DNA from: Kitasatospora sp. MAP5-34
Lineage (GTDB): Bacteria; Actinomycetota; Actinomycetes; Streptomycetales; Streptomycetaceae
Direction: 5' to 3'
NCBI RefSeq assembly: GCF_029894335.1
Contig: NZ_JARXZC010000025.1
Location: 1-64,000 of the forward strand
DNA: 64,000 bases
In this document: one piece after another, positions 8,598-17,010 of the stretch
How the letters are laid out: each line of letters begins with the position of its first letter
Position numbering within the stretch: the first letter of the stretch is position 1
The notes under the pieces: generated by a model
Databases searched by the model: none
The model's input: only the letters and a program-made list of their open reading frames with translations
What the model was told of the DNA's origin: nothing
Translations under genes and position numbers: made by a program

Positions 8598-9314
8598 ATG
8601 AACCAGCCGGCACGAGGCCTGCACGGGCAGGCCGTCGAGGTCATCGGCGAGCGGATCATTCGCGGCACGTACGCCCCGGGCGCCTCGCTCTACCCCGACC
8701 AGGTCGAGCGGGAACTCGGCGTCAGCAAGACCGTCGTACGCGAGGCACTGCGGGTCCTCGCCTCCAAGGGACTGATCGACTCCCGCCAGAAGCGCGGCAC
8801 CTTCGTCCGGCCGCGCTCCGACTGGAACCTGCTGGACGGCGACCTGCTGCGCTGGCAGGGCCGGGGCATCCCCGACGAGGTCTTCCTCGACAACCTCGGC
8901 GAGGTCCGTGGCATCGTGGAGCCGGCCGGGGCCCGTTTGGCCGCCGAGCGCCGCGACGAGAGCGACCTCGCCGCTCTGCAGGACGCACTCGACAAGATGG
9001 CGGCCGCAGGCAGCGACGCCCACGCCGCGGTCGAGGCCGACCTCGCGTTCCACCGCGCGCTGCTGGCCGCCGCCCACAACGAACTCCTCACCCGCATGGA
9101 GGTCGTGATCGAGGCCGGCCTGCGGGTGCGCGACCACATCGTGCACGGCGCCGACCACAGCGCCGACGCCGTCCCCGCCCACCGGGCCGTCCTGGACGCC
9201 GTGCGCGCCCGGGAGCCGGAGGTCGCCGCCCGCGCCGTCCAGGACCTGCTCGCCCAGGCCGCCGCCGACCTTCACGGCCTCATCGACGACAGCAACCCCG
9301 GAGAGACCGGATGA
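8598..9314 (+). CDS. GntR/FadR-family transcriptional regulator, DgoR-like
   Basis: A 238-residue regulator. The N-terminal winged helix-turn-helix (about 10-75) has the GntR pattern V-S-K-T-V-V-R-E-A-L-R-V-L followed by the wing K-R-G-T-F-V. The C-terminal FCD all-alpha domain has the expected metal/ligand histidines (F-H-R-A-L-L and H-R-A-V-L-D). In E. coli the galactonate operon is controlled by the FCD-type repressor DgoR, which fits the position here directly before galactonate dehydratase. A strong GAGGAGG ribosome-binding site lies at 8584-8590. The stop overlaps the next start (ATGA). The effector is probably galactonate or a later intermediate, by inference. Confidence 0.88.
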   Translation: MNQPARGLHGQAVEVIGERIIRGTYAPGASLYPDQVERELGVSKTVVREALRVLASKGLIDSRQKRGTFVRPRSDWNLLDGDLLRWQGRGIPDEVFLDNLGEVRGIVEPAGARLAAERRDESDLAALQDALDKMAAAGSDAHAAVEADLAFHRALLAAAHNELLTRMEVVIEAGLRVRDHIVHGADHSADAVPAHRAVLDAVRAREPEVAARAVQDLLAQAAADLHGLIDDSNPGETG

Positions 9315-10456
9315 AGATCACATCGCTGGAGACGTTCCTCGTCGCGCCACGCTGGCTGTTCCTGCGAGTCGCCACCGACGAGGGGATCACCGGCTGGGGT
9401 GAGCCCGTCCTGGAGGGCCGCGCCGAAACCGTCCAGGCCGCCGTCCGCGAACTCGCCGACTACCTGGTCGGCCAGGACCCGCTGCGCATCGAGCACCACT
9501 GGCAGATCCTCACCAAGGGCGGCTTCTACCGGGGTGGCCCGGTCCTCTCCAGCGCGGTCGCCGGAATCGACCAGGCACTCTGGGACATCGCGGGCAAGGC
9601 CCACGGCGTCCCGGTCCACCAACTGCTCGGCGGCCACGTCCGCGACCGGGTGCGGATGTACGCCTGGATCGGCGGCGACAGCCCCGCCGACGTCGCCGAA
9701 CTCGCCCAGGCCCAGGTCGATGCCGGCTTCACCGCCGTCAAGATGAACGGCTCCGCGCACATGCGCCCCATCGACACCCTCGCCCAGACCCAGGCCGTCA
9801 TCGACCGGGTGGCCGCCGTCCGCGAAGTCCTCGGCGACGAGCGCGATGTGGCCGTCGACTTCCACGGCCGGATGTCCACGGCCATGTCCCGGCGCCTGCT
9901 GCCCCTGCTGGAGCCCTTGCACCCGATGTTCGTCGAGGAGCCCGTCCTCCCCGAACACTCCCGCGACCTGCGCCACCTCGTGGACTCGACCTCCGTGCCG
10001 CTGGCCGTGGGTGAACGGCTCTACTCCCGCTTCGACTTCCGCGACGTGCTCGCCGCCGGCATCGCCGTCGCCCAGCCCGACGTCTCGCACGCCGGCGGCA
10101 TCTCCGAGGTCCGGCGCATCGCGGCCCTCGCCGAGATCCACGACGTGGTGATGGCCCCGCACTGCCCGCTCGGCCCGATCGCCCTCGCAGCCAGCCTCCA
10201 ACTGGCCTTCTCCGTACCGAACTTCCTCATCCAGGAGCAGAGCCTGGGCATCCACTACAACCAGGGCAACGACCTGCTGGACTACCTGCTGGACCCCGAG
10301 CCGTTCCGCTTCACCGACGGCCACGCCGCCCGGCCCACCGGCCCCGGCCTGGGCATCGAGATCGACGAGAACGCCGTGCGCCGAGCCGCCGAGACCGGCC
10401 ACCGCTGGCGCAACCCCGTCTGGCACCACCAGGACGGATCGTTCGCGGAATGGTGA
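9311..10456 (+). CDS. dgoD: D-galactonate dehydratase (enolase superfamily)
   Basis: Converts D-galactonate to 2-dehydro-3-deoxygalactonate. The 381-residue protein aligns by eye with E. coli DgoD over its full length. Shared stretches are M-K-I-T at the start, W-G-E-P-V-x-E-G-R-A, F-Y-R-G-G-P, A-G-I-D-Q-A-L-W-D-I, D-F-H-G-R, E-E-P-V-L, Q-P-D-x-S-H-A-G-G-I, A-P-H-C-P-L-G-P-I-A-L-A, E-Q-S-x-G-I-H-Y-N, and D-x-S-x-A-E-W at the end. Metal ligands and the catalytic histidines of the mandelate racemase fold are therefore present. This is the most specific enzyme of the cluster and anchors the pathway assignment. It is translationally coupled to gntR upstream and to the epimerase-like gene downstream. 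Confidence 0.95.
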   Translation: MKITSLETFLVAPRWLFLRVATDEGITGWGEPVLEGRAETVQAAVRELADYLVGQDPLRIEHHWQILTKGGFYRGGPVLSSAVAGIDQALWDIAGKAHGVPVHQLLGGHVRDRVRMYAWIGGDSPADVAELAQAQVDAGFTAVKMNGSAHMRPIDTLAQTQAVIDRVAAVREVLGDERDVAVDFHGRMSTAMSRRLLPLLEPLHPMFVEEPVLPEHSRDLRHLVDSTSVPLAVGERLYSRFDFRDVLAAGIAVAQPDVSHAGGISEVRRIAALAEIHDVVMAPHCPLGPIALAASLQLAFSVPNFLIQEQSLGIHYNQGNDLLDYLLDPEPFRFTDGHAARPTGPGLGIEIDENAVRRAAETGHRWRNPVWHHQDGSFAEW

Positions 10457-11338
10457 CCGACCTGCCGCAGACCACCCTGCCGCAGACCACCCTGCCACTG
10501 ACCACCGCGCCACTGACCGCCCTGTCCCTGACCGCCCGCACCGACCCGGCCCACGGCGGCCGGTGGACCTCCCTGCGGGCCGGCGAGCGCGAATGGCTAT
10601 GGCTCCGGCCCGACCCGCGCCACCGTCCGCCCCGGCGACCCGTTCGTCGACGCCGGCGGTCTGGAGGAGTGCATCCCGACCGTGCGCGGCACCCCCGACC
10701 ACGGCGACGCCTGGTCCCGGCCGTGGCGGCGCGACGGCGACACGGACCTCGTGGAGTGCCCCGACTTCGTGCTGCGCCGACGCATCGAGCACCGGCCCGC
10801 CGCGCTGCGCGCCAGCTACGAGCTGCACGCCGACCCCGGCTACCGCCTGCTCTGGGCAGCCCACGCGCTCCTGGACGTCACCCCTGATGCCCGGCTGATC
10901 GCGCCGGACGCCACCTCGGCCCGGCTCTTCCCCGAGGCAGCCGCGCTACTGGAAGAGCCCTGGCCCGCCGGGGCCCACCACATCACCGGACCATGGCCCA
11001 CGCCCCATGGCCTGCCGCTCTACCGCCTGGGCCCCGACGACGGCACCGCCGTCGGTGCGGTCCTCACCGACTGCGCGAGCGTGACGGTCACCGACGGCAC
11101 CGACACACTCACCTTCTCCCTGCACACCGACGCCGACGTCCCCGTCTCCATCGCCCTGTGGCGCAACCTGCGCGGCTTCCCCGCCCCGGCCCCCTATCGC
11201 AGCATCGGGGTCGAGCCGATGCTCGGGTCCGTCTTCGACCTCGCCGAGGCCGGGCCCGGCGAGGCCGCGACGGTCCCGGCCGGCGGCACGCTGCGCTGGC
11301 AGCTCGAGATCACCGCGACCAGCTCCCGCACCACCTGA
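10450..11338 (+). pseudogene. aldose 1-epimerase-like gene with a frameshift
   Basis: The N-terminal frame starts at ATG 10450, overlapping the dgoD stop, and reads into G-G-R-W-T-S-L-R-A-G-E-R-E-W-L-W. The homologous reading then continues in another frame from about 10619 (A-T-V-R-P-G-D-P-F-V-D-A-G-G-L-E-E-C) to the stop at 11338. Family members use such a mutarotase-like fold to interconvert sugar anomers, useful for feeding a galactose dehydrogenase. The shift lies near 10609-10621 and equals one missing (or two extra) bases. The remaining reading frame is clean, so either the mutation is recent or it is a sequencing error in a GC-rich run. The N-terminus also has a short L-P-Q-T-T / L-P-L-T-T repeat. 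Confidence 0.7.
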
Positions 11339-11362
11339 ACCGACCTGACCGACAAGGCCCCC

Positions 11363-11989
11363 GTGAACCTGAACGAACTGCCCTACCGGACACTGGCCAT
11401 CGTGCGCGGCACCGACCGCCACGCGGCGCTGCGCACCGTCCTCACCCTCGCCGAGGAGGGCATCACCGCCACCGAGGTGTCGCTGACCACCCCCGACGCC
11501 CTCTGGGTGATCGAGCAGGCCCGCCGCGAACTCGGCCCCCAGGCCACCCTCGGTGCCGGGACCGTCCTGACCGGCGAGGACGCCGCCCGCGCCGCCGACG
11601 CCGGGGCAAGCTTCCTCGTCACTCCCGGCCTCGGCGAAGACCTGCGCCACCGTGCCGCTTTCGAACTGCCCATGCTGATAGGCGCGCTGACACCCAGTGA
11701 GGTGATCGCCGCGAGTGAGTGCGGAGCCCTCGCCGTCAAGCTCTTCCCCGCCTCGCTGGGCGGCCCCGGCTACCTGAAGGCCCTGCGCGACCCCTTCCCC
11801 GCCGTACCGTTCGTGCCCGTCGGCGGCATCGACGCCGCCTTGGCCCGCGCCTACCTCGCTGTCGGCGCAGTCGCCGTCGGCGTCGGCTCACCACTGGTCG
11901 GCGACGCCGCCGGCGGCGGAGACCTGGACGCACTGCGCGAGCGCGTCGCCCGCTGGCGCGCCGCCCTGACCGAGGAGGTCGCGGCATGA
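11363..11989 (+). CDS. dgoA: 2-dehydro-3-deoxy-6-phosphogalactonate (KDPGal/KDPG) aldolase
   Basis: A 208-residue class I aldolase of the Eda/DgoA family, cleaving KDPGal to pyruvate and glyceraldehyde 3-phosphate. Visible motifs are L-A-I-V-R-G near the start, T-E-V-S-L-T-T with the catalytic Glu, G-A-G-T-V-L, T-P-G-L, the Schiff-base lysine in A-V-K-L-F-P-A-S, and the phosphate loop P-V-G-G-I. The chosen GTG start fits the usual N-terminus. The stop overlaps the start of the kinase gene (ATGA), showing translational coupling. KDPG versus KDPGal preference cannot be read from sequence, and galactonate dehydratase next door favours KDPGal. Confidence 0.9.
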   Translation: MNLNELPYRTLAIVRGTDRHAALRTVLTLAEEGITATEVSLTTPDALWVIEQARRELGPQATLGAGTVLTGEDAARAADAGASFLVTPGLGEDLRHRAAFELPMLIGALTPSEVIAASECGALAVKLFPASLGGPGYLKALRDPFPAVPFVPVGGIDAALARAYLAVGAVAVGVGSPLVGDAAGGGDLDALRERVARWRAALTEEVAA

Positions 11990-12951
11990 CCGGCCTGGCA
12001 CCGCTCGATGTCGTGACCGTCGGGGAGACGATGGCCGCCCTGCGCGCCACCGGCCCGGTCAGGCTCGGAGCACCGATGCAGCTCTCCGTCGCCGGCGCCG
12101 AGGCCAACGTCGCGATCGGCCTGGCCAGGCTCGGGCACCGGGCCGGCTGGGTGGGCCGCGTCGGCGACGACGAGTTCGGCGCCCTCGTCCTGCGCACCCT
12201 GCGCGCGGAACAGGTCGACGTCGGCCACGCCCGCCTCGACGCCGACGGCCGGCCCACCGGCTTGCTGGCCCGCGAGGACCGGATCGCCGACCTGGTCAGC
12301 GTCTCCTACTACCGCGCGGGATCGGCCGGATCGGCCCTGCGGGCCGCAGACGTCCTGCCCGCCCTCGGCCACGGCGTCCGCATCCTCCACCTGACCGGGA
12401 TCACCCCCGCCCTGAGCGCCGGCGCAGCCGAGGCCGTCCACGCGGCAGCCGCCAGAGCCGGGGAACTCGGCATCACCGTCTGCCTCGACGTCAACTACCG
12501 CGCCCGCCTGTGGTCGCCGGCCGAGGCGAGGACGGTCCTGCTGCCGCTGGCGCGGACGGCCGACGTGCTGGTCGCCTCCGCCGACGAACTGCACCTGGTC
12601 GCCGAGGACCCGGACCTGCCCGAGCCCGACGCGGTCGCCGCACTGATCGCCCAGGGACGCAGCGAGGTGGTGATCACCCGTGGCGGCGAGGGTGCGAGCG
12701 CCACCACGGCCCACGGCACCGTCAGCACCCTCGCCCGCAAGGTGCCGGTGATCGATGTGGTCGGCGCCGGCGACGCCTTCGTCGCGGGCTACCTCTCCGG
12801 CCTGCTCGACGGACTCGACGTCGCAGGCCGCCTGCACCGGGCCGTCACCACCGGCGCCTTCGCCGTCACCACCCGTGGTGACTGGGAGGGCCTGCCCACC
12901 CGCCGCGACCTCGCCCTCCTCGACCAGCCCGCCGGCACCACCCTTCGCTGA
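11986..12951 (+). CDS. PfkB-family 2-dehydro-3-deoxygalactonate/gluconate kinase
   Basis: A 321-residue ribokinase-fold sugar kinase. It begins D-V-V-T-V-G-E-T-M-A-A-L and has the substrate-binding G-A-E-A-N-V-A-I-G-L-A-R-L-G and the C-terminal PfkB signature D-V-V-G-A-G-D-A-F-V-A-G-Y with the catalytic Asp. In the pathway it would phosphorylate KDGal to KDPGal for the aldolase just upstream. E. coli uses an unrelated DgoK for this step, whereas KdgK-like PfkB enzymes serve elsewhere. The ATG overlaps the aldolase stop. Confidence 0.87.
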   Translation: MTGLAPLDVVTVGETMAALRATGPVRLGAPMQLSVAGAEANVAIGLARLGHRAGWVGRVGDDEFGALVLRTLRAEQVDVGHARLDADGRPTGLLAREDRIADLVSVSYYRAGSAGSALRAADVLPALGHGVRILHLTGITPALSAGAAEAVHAAAARAGELGITVCLDVNYRARLWSPAEARTVLLPLARTADVLVASADELHLVAEDPDLPEPDAVAALIAQGRSEVVITRGGEGASATTAHGTVSTLARKVPVIDVVGAGDAFVAGYLSGLLDGLDVAGRLHRAVTTGAFAVTTRGDWEGLPTRRDLALLDQPAGTTLR

Positions 12952-12967
12952 CCCTCTGGGAGCTTCC

Positions 12968-13840
12968 ATGACTGAATCCAGCCAGGTCGAGGTATGGGCC
13001 GCCGGCGACCACGAACTCGGCGAAGGCGCCCGCTGGATCGACGGCCGACTCGTGTACGTCGACATCCTCGCCGGCCGCCTCCTCGAAGTCACCGACCTCC
13101 CCGGCCCCCGAACTCCGCTCGAAATCGCCCGCCTTGACGTCCCCCTCGGCGCTGTCGCCCCGATCAGCGACCGCCCCGGGCACTGGATCGCCGCCGCCGG
13201 CACCGGCATCGCCCTGCTCGCCCCGGACGGCAGCCTGGACTGGCTCGCCCGCCCCGAAGACCGCTCCCCCGTCCCCACCAGGATGAACGACGGCGCCTGC
13301 GACCCGCACGGCCGCTTCTGGGCCGGCAGCATGGCCTACGACGCCACCCCGGGCGCCGGCTCCCTCTACCGCACCGACCACGACGGCTCCGTGCACCGCG
13401 TCCTCGACGGCATGACGATCGTCAACGGCCCCGCCTTCAACAGCACGGGAGACCTCCTCTACGTCGCCGACAGCGCGGTTGGCGTCATCCACCGCTGCAC
13501 CCTCGACCCCGACGGCAATCCCACCGGCCGCGAGGAGTTCACCCGCGTCAATGCCGGCGGCTCACCCGACGGCATGACCGTGGACACCGACGGCTGCCTC
13601 TGGGTGGCGATCTGGGGACATGGCGCAATCCACCGCTACCACCCTGACGGCACCCACCTGGCAACCCTGCGCCTGCCCACCCCCCAGCCCACCTCCGTGT
13701 GCCTCACACCAGCTGGTGGCCGTCTCCTGATCACCACAGCCCGTTACGGCCTCAGCCGGCCCCTCGGCCCGGCAGGATCCGTGCTGTGCGCTGCCGTGGA
13801 CGCCTCGGCCCCGCCCGCCCGCACCTACCGGCAGCAGTAG
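12968..13840 (+). CDS. SMP-30/gluconolactonase-like lactonase
   Basis: A 290-residue six-bladed propeller hydrolase of the SMP-30/regucalcin family. Divalent-metal ligands are recognisable: the Glu of L-G-E-G-A-R-W, the Asn of R-M-N-D-G-A-C-D, and the Asp of S-P-D-G-M-T-V-D-T-D-G. It would open galactono-lactone to galactonate, filling the step between the dehydrogenase and DgoD. The ATG at 12968 is preceded by GGGAGCTTCC, 16 bp after the kinase stop, so it is the last gene of the plus arm. Confidence 0.88.
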   Translation: MTESSQVEVWAAGDHELGEGARWIDGRLVYVDILAGRLLEVTDLPGPRTPLEIARLDVPLGAVAPISDRPGHWIAAAGTGIALLAPDGSLDWLARPEDRSPVPTRMNDGACDPHGRFWAGSMAYDATPGAGSLYRTDHDGSVHRVLDGMTIVNGPAFNSTGDLLYVADSAVGVIHRCTLDPDGNPTGREEFTRVNAGGSPDGMTVDTDGCLWVAIWGHGAIHRYHPDGTHLATLRLPTPQPTSVCLTPAGGRLLITTARYGLSRPLGPAGSVLCAAVDASAPPARTYRQQ

Positions 13841-13939
13841 GCACGGCCGATCCCGTGCATAGGCATTGCTCCGATCACCAGAGCGGAGAGCTGCGAGCCT
13901 GGATCTCCCGATGCCGCAGCTGGGGATCGAGGCGATGGC

Positions 13940-15205
13940 CTATGCGGCCCGCAGCAGTTTCGCGGTCAGTGGGTTGAGTTCGACCGGCTCGTCTTCTCCG
14001 ACGAGGACCGTCCCGCCGAGGGTGACCATGTGGTCGCCGATTCCGCAGCTCGGCTCGAAGGCGAAGGACATTCCGGGCTTGAGGGTCATGTCAGCCAACG
14101 TCGCAGGCCGTGGGGCCGCTGTCGGGTACAGGTCGCCGCCTTCGGCCTGGATGAGTCCGCCAGGGATGCGGCTGAAGGCGCCGTAGGGGTTCAGTCCGTG
14201 GATCTGAGGGCCGCGGAACCAGGCGCCGACTGCCTCGGCGGGCGCCAGCATGGCCTCGGAGACCTCCCCGAAGGTCGCGCCCGCGCGGAGCGTCGCCAGT
14301 CCGGCGGCGTAGCACTCGTTCGCGATCCGGGCGGCGCGCTCGATGGTCTGGTGGACCTCGCCGATGGCGATTGCGGCTTGGTGCTGCGTTTGACGGCCGC
14401 CGAAGTTGCTGAAGATCTCCGTGGCGATGAGGTCGCCTTCCCGCAGGATGCGCGGTGGTTGCGGCCGGTAGCCCCACGCGGGCTGTCCGGATGCCGATGG
14501 TGCCGGGCCCGTGCAGAAGTGCAGGTGGGGCGCGAGTGTGCCGTGCCGGTACGCGGTGGCCATGGCTGCGGCGAACACGTCGGCTTCGGAGACGCCCGGT
14601 GCGGCCGTGGCCACCATGGCCTCTGCCATCGCGTCGCCGATGCGGGCGGCATGACGCACCACCGCGATCTCTTCGTCGCTCAGCGGCATCATGAGGCGGG
14701 CGAACGCGTGCCCGACATCGCGGAAATCGGCGCCGGGCAGCCGGTGCAACACGGTGTCCCAGAACGGGTACGGGATTCGCCCTTCGGGATGCGCGGGAAG
14801 GTACGGGTCGAGGCCCATGACCCCGATGGATGCGTTGCCGAGCCCCAGGTCCTTCAATGCCTGGACGAGCTGGTGGGACTGCCGGCCCAGACGCAAGTCG
14901 TTCGCGGCGAGCCACAGTTCGTCGCCTCTGTGCACTGCTTCTCGATGGTCGAAGAGAAACGTCGGGATCGGCACGAGCGCTGTGGGTGTCCGGTTGCGGG
15001 GGAAGACGAGAAGGACGCCCGGTCGATCATTGGTGAACCAGCTGTCGAAGGCGAAGGGCGCGGGTCCTGCGTCTCCCTCGCCGAACACGACCAGTCCGTC
15101 GAGGCCCTCTGCTTCCATGAAGCTGCGAGCCAGGTTCCAGCGCCTGTCCCGCTCGGCCAGTGAGTAGACGGGAACTGAAGTACGTTGCAGCGGTGGGAGC
15201 TTCAT
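13940..15205 (-). CDS. M24-family (creatinase/aminopeptidase P fold) protein without the usual metal ligands
   Basis: A 421-residue protein with a creatinase N-terminal domain (about 1-170) and a C-terminal pita-bread domain (about 180-421). In metallopeptidase members the catalytic domain carries two Asp in a D-x-G...D-x-T-R pattern. Here the equivalent stretch reads G-D-L-I-A-T-E-I-F-S-N-F-G-G-R-Q-T-Q-H, with neither Asp. A metal-independent enzyme, as creatinase itself is, is therefore more likely than a prolidase. It is transcribed after the reductase gene with a 4-bp gap, so both probably fall under the MarR operator at 16246-16272. The substrate is unknown. Confidence 0.75.
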   Translation of the reverse strand: MKLPPLQRTSVPVYSLAERDRRWNLARSFMEAEGLDGLVVFGEGDAGPAPFAFDSWFTNDRPGVLLVFPRNRTPTALVPIPTFLFDHREAVHRGDELWLAANDLRLGRQSHQLVQALKDLGLGNASIGVMGLDPYLPAHPEGRIPYPFWDTVLHRLPGADFRDVGHAFARLMMPLSDEEIAVVRHAARIGDAMAEAMVATAAPGVSEADVFAAAMATAYRHGTLAPHLHFCTGPAPSASGQPAWGYRPQPPRILREGDLIATEIFSNFGGRQTQHQAAIAIGEVHQTIERAARIANECYAAGLATLRAGATFGEVSEAMLAPAEAVGAWFRGPQIHGLNPYGAFSRIPGGLIQAEGGDLYPTAAPRPATLADMTLKPGMSFAFEPSCGIGDHMVTLGGTVLVGEDEPVELNPLTAKLLRAA

Positions 15206-15209
15206 GCTG

Positions 15210-16235
15210 CTAGCCCTCTCGTGATTGGCCGATGAGCGCGGTGGCGGTGTCGACGATCGTCTGTTCGGTGGGGCGGGGATGCCAGCCGAGCTGGGTGCGT
15301 GCCTTGCCGCTGTCGACGAGCCGCGTGCGGCCGAGCTCGGAACGCACCATCGCCAGCTGCGGGTTGCGCCGCGCGAGCAGCTTGACGACGAGGTCGGGCA
15401 TGGTGCGCACGGGCACCTTTGCGGCTTCGTCCGGGAGTTTCTCGCGCAGGATGCGGGCGATCTGCCGGTACCACAGGAAGCTGCCCGAACCGAGGTAGCG
15501 CTGGCCTGCGGCGGCGGGGCTGGTCATGGCGAGGATGTGGAGTTCGGCGATGTCGCGCACGTCGACGATGTTCCAGCCGATGTTCGGCACGGCGGGGATC
15601 TCGCGGGCGAGCAGGCGGCGGATGATCTCGACGGTTCCTGGCCTGTTCGGTGCGCCCAGCATGGGGCCCTGCATGAACGTCGGGAGGACGGCCGTCAGTT
15701 CGAGCCCGGTCGCGGCGGCGAGGTCCCACGCGTCGCGCTCGGCGAGGATCTTGGAATCGGGGTACGCGCGAAGCGGGGTGCCGGACGGCGCGGTCCAGGT
15801 CGTCTCGGTCGCGGGCGTGTCCGGGTCGCCGGTGTCGGCCGTGACGCCGGACGAGGTGAGCACGGCACGCCTTACCCCCGCGCGGGCGGCGGCGCCCAGG
15901 ACGCGGCAGGTGCCTTCGCGGGCGGTGGTGATGAGGTCCACGCCCGAGCCGAAGGGCATCGGCGAGGCGGTGTGCAGCACGTAGTCGGCACCCGCGGTCG
16001 CCTCGTCCCAGCCGTCGTCGCTGAGGAGATCAGCAGCCGCGAACTCGATGGTCGCGGCCGCCTGCCCGCCTGTCTGCTCGCTGACGGCGTCGCGCACCTG
16101 CTGCGCTTTGTCGAGGCTGCGCACGGTGGTGCGCACTTGGTAGCCGCGCTGGAGCAGGTCGGCGATCACCCAGCCGGCCAGGTAGCCGGTTCCGCCCGTG
16201 ACGAGTACCGTCTCGCCGTCGTTGCTGGCGGTCAT
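15210..16235 (-). CDS. NAD(P)-dependent epimerase/reductase, dihydroflavonol-reductase-like extended SDR
   Basis: A 341-residue extended SDR. The Rossmann motif V-L-V-T-G-G-T-G-Y-L-A-G-W lies at the N-terminus, with V-L-H-T-A-S-P-M in strand 4, T-S-S-G-V-T in strand 5, and a Y-P-D-S-K catalytic pair. The family reduces aldehydes or ketones of secondary metabolites and lignin-like aromatics. The ATG at 16235 is chosen over an upstream in-frame ATG because GGAGGAGCAG precedes it directly and the upstream start lies inside the operator. It is divergent from the MarR gene. Confidence 0.82.
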   Translation of the reverse strand: MTASNDGETVLVTGGTGYLAGWVIADLLQRGYQVRTTVRSLDKAQQVRDAVSEQTGGQAAATIEFAAADLLSDDGWDEATAGADYVLHTASPMPFGSGVDLITTAREGTCRVLGAAARAGVRRAVLTSSGVTADTGDPDTPATETTWTAPSGTPLRAYPDSKILAERDAWDLAAATGLELTAVLPTFMQGPMLGAPNRPGTVEIIRRLLAREIPAVPNIGWNIVDVRDIAELHILAMTSPAAAGQRYLGSGSFLWYRQIARILREKLPDEAAKVPVRTMPDLVVKLLARRNPQLAMVRSELGRTRLVDSGKARTQLGWHPRPTEQTIVDTATALIGQSREG

Positions 16236-16245
16236 CTGCTCCTCC

Positions 16246-16272
16246 AATATCATTGAGTTTCTCATTGATATT
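16246..16272. promoter_or_regulatory. MarR operator palindrome between divergent genes
   Basis: A 27-bp inverted repeat, AATATCATTGAG - TTT - CTCATTGATATT, with 11 of 12 arm positions complementary. It lies between the reductase start (16235) and the MarR start (16292). Such a palindrome in a divergent marR intergenic region is the classic self-regulating MarR operator. The AT content is far above the surroundings. Confidence 0.78.
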
Positions 16273-16291
16273 GGGAGCGTATCATGGCCGC

Positions 16292-16759
16292 ATGACTGTG
16301 GGTAGTGACGTGGAGGCAGTGGTGGCTCACCGCGCGGACGTCGAGCGGAAGGCCGAGATCGTCCGTGTTCTCGTGGAGGTGGGAAACGCTGCGGATGCGG
16401 TCGTGGCCCAGGTGCTCGGCGAGTTCGGGGTCCCGGCCTCCGTCGCCGGCACGCTGTGGGCGCTTGCCCCGGGAACCCAGCCGCCGACGATGCGGGATGT
16501 GGCGGCCCGCCTGCACTGCGACCCTTCCACGGTGAGTCTCGCCGCCGACAAACTCCAGAGCATGGGACTCGTCGCCCGTCAGCCCCATCCCGCCGACGGA
16601 CGCAAGCGCACCCTGGTCCTCACCGAACAGGGGCACGAACTGTGGGAGGCGCTGAGGGCGCGGCTGCACGGCTCCGGGCTGTTCGCCGGTCTCGATGCGC
16701 AGGAGCAGGACACCCTGCTCGCGCTGCTGACGAAGATGCGAAACCCGCAACGCCCATAG
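16292..16759 (+). CDS. MarR-family transcriptional regulator
   Basis: A 155-residue regulator with a winged helix-turn-helix. The recognition helix region is R-D-V-A-A-R-L-H-C-D-P-S-T-V-S, followed by L-V-A-R-Q-P-H-P-A-D-G-R-K-R, the typical MarR wing with D-x-R. The ATG at 16292 is chosen because the upstream in-frame start lies within the operator palindrome. It probably represses itself and the divergent reductase-M24 pair until a small phenolic or lipophilic ligand binds. The ligand is unknown. Confidence 0.85.
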   Translation: MTVGSDVEAVVAHRADVERKAEIVRVLVEVGNAADAVVAQVLGEFGVPASVAGTLWALAPGTQPPTMRDVAARLHCDPSTVSLAADKLQSMGLVARQPHPADGRKRTLVLTEQGHELWEALRARLHGSGLFAGLDAQEQDTLLALLTKMRNPQRP

Positions 16760-16931
16760 CCGATCCCTGACTGACAACCAGGGTCGCACCCATATGCGGC
16801 CAAACGCCTGGCCGAAGACATCCACCACGGGTGCGGCTCACCGCAAGAGGGCCATCGACGAGTCTTCACCCACTTCTGGAACGCGTGCGGCCATGGCCGC
16901 CGGCCACGGCGCGCCCGCGACCTGTGCCTCG

Positions 16932-17003
16932 CGCTGGGTCGTTGACTACACCGCCGTCCGCTTCGAGGACGCCGTCAAGGACATCGACGTCGTCATCGCA
17001 GGT
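16932..17003 (+). pseudogene. fragment of a zinc-type (MDR) quinone oxidoreductase
   Basis: One frame reads R-W-V-V-D-Y-T-A-V-R-F-E-D-A-V-K-D-I-D-V-V-I. This matches the V-I-D-Y-T...F-E-D-x-V...D-V-V segment of medium-chain dehydrogenase/quinone oxidoreductases just before their D-x-x-G-G motif. Nothing else of the family is present, so it is a short relic. It changes frame and identity directly into the Ung fragment that follows. Confidence 0.5.
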
Positions 17004-17010
17004 GCCCTTG

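Noticed and set aside
13841..13858. Small inverted repeat GCACGG/CCGTGC as terminator between the lactonase and M24 genes
   Set aside because: Only 6-bp arms, which occur often by chance in this GC range.
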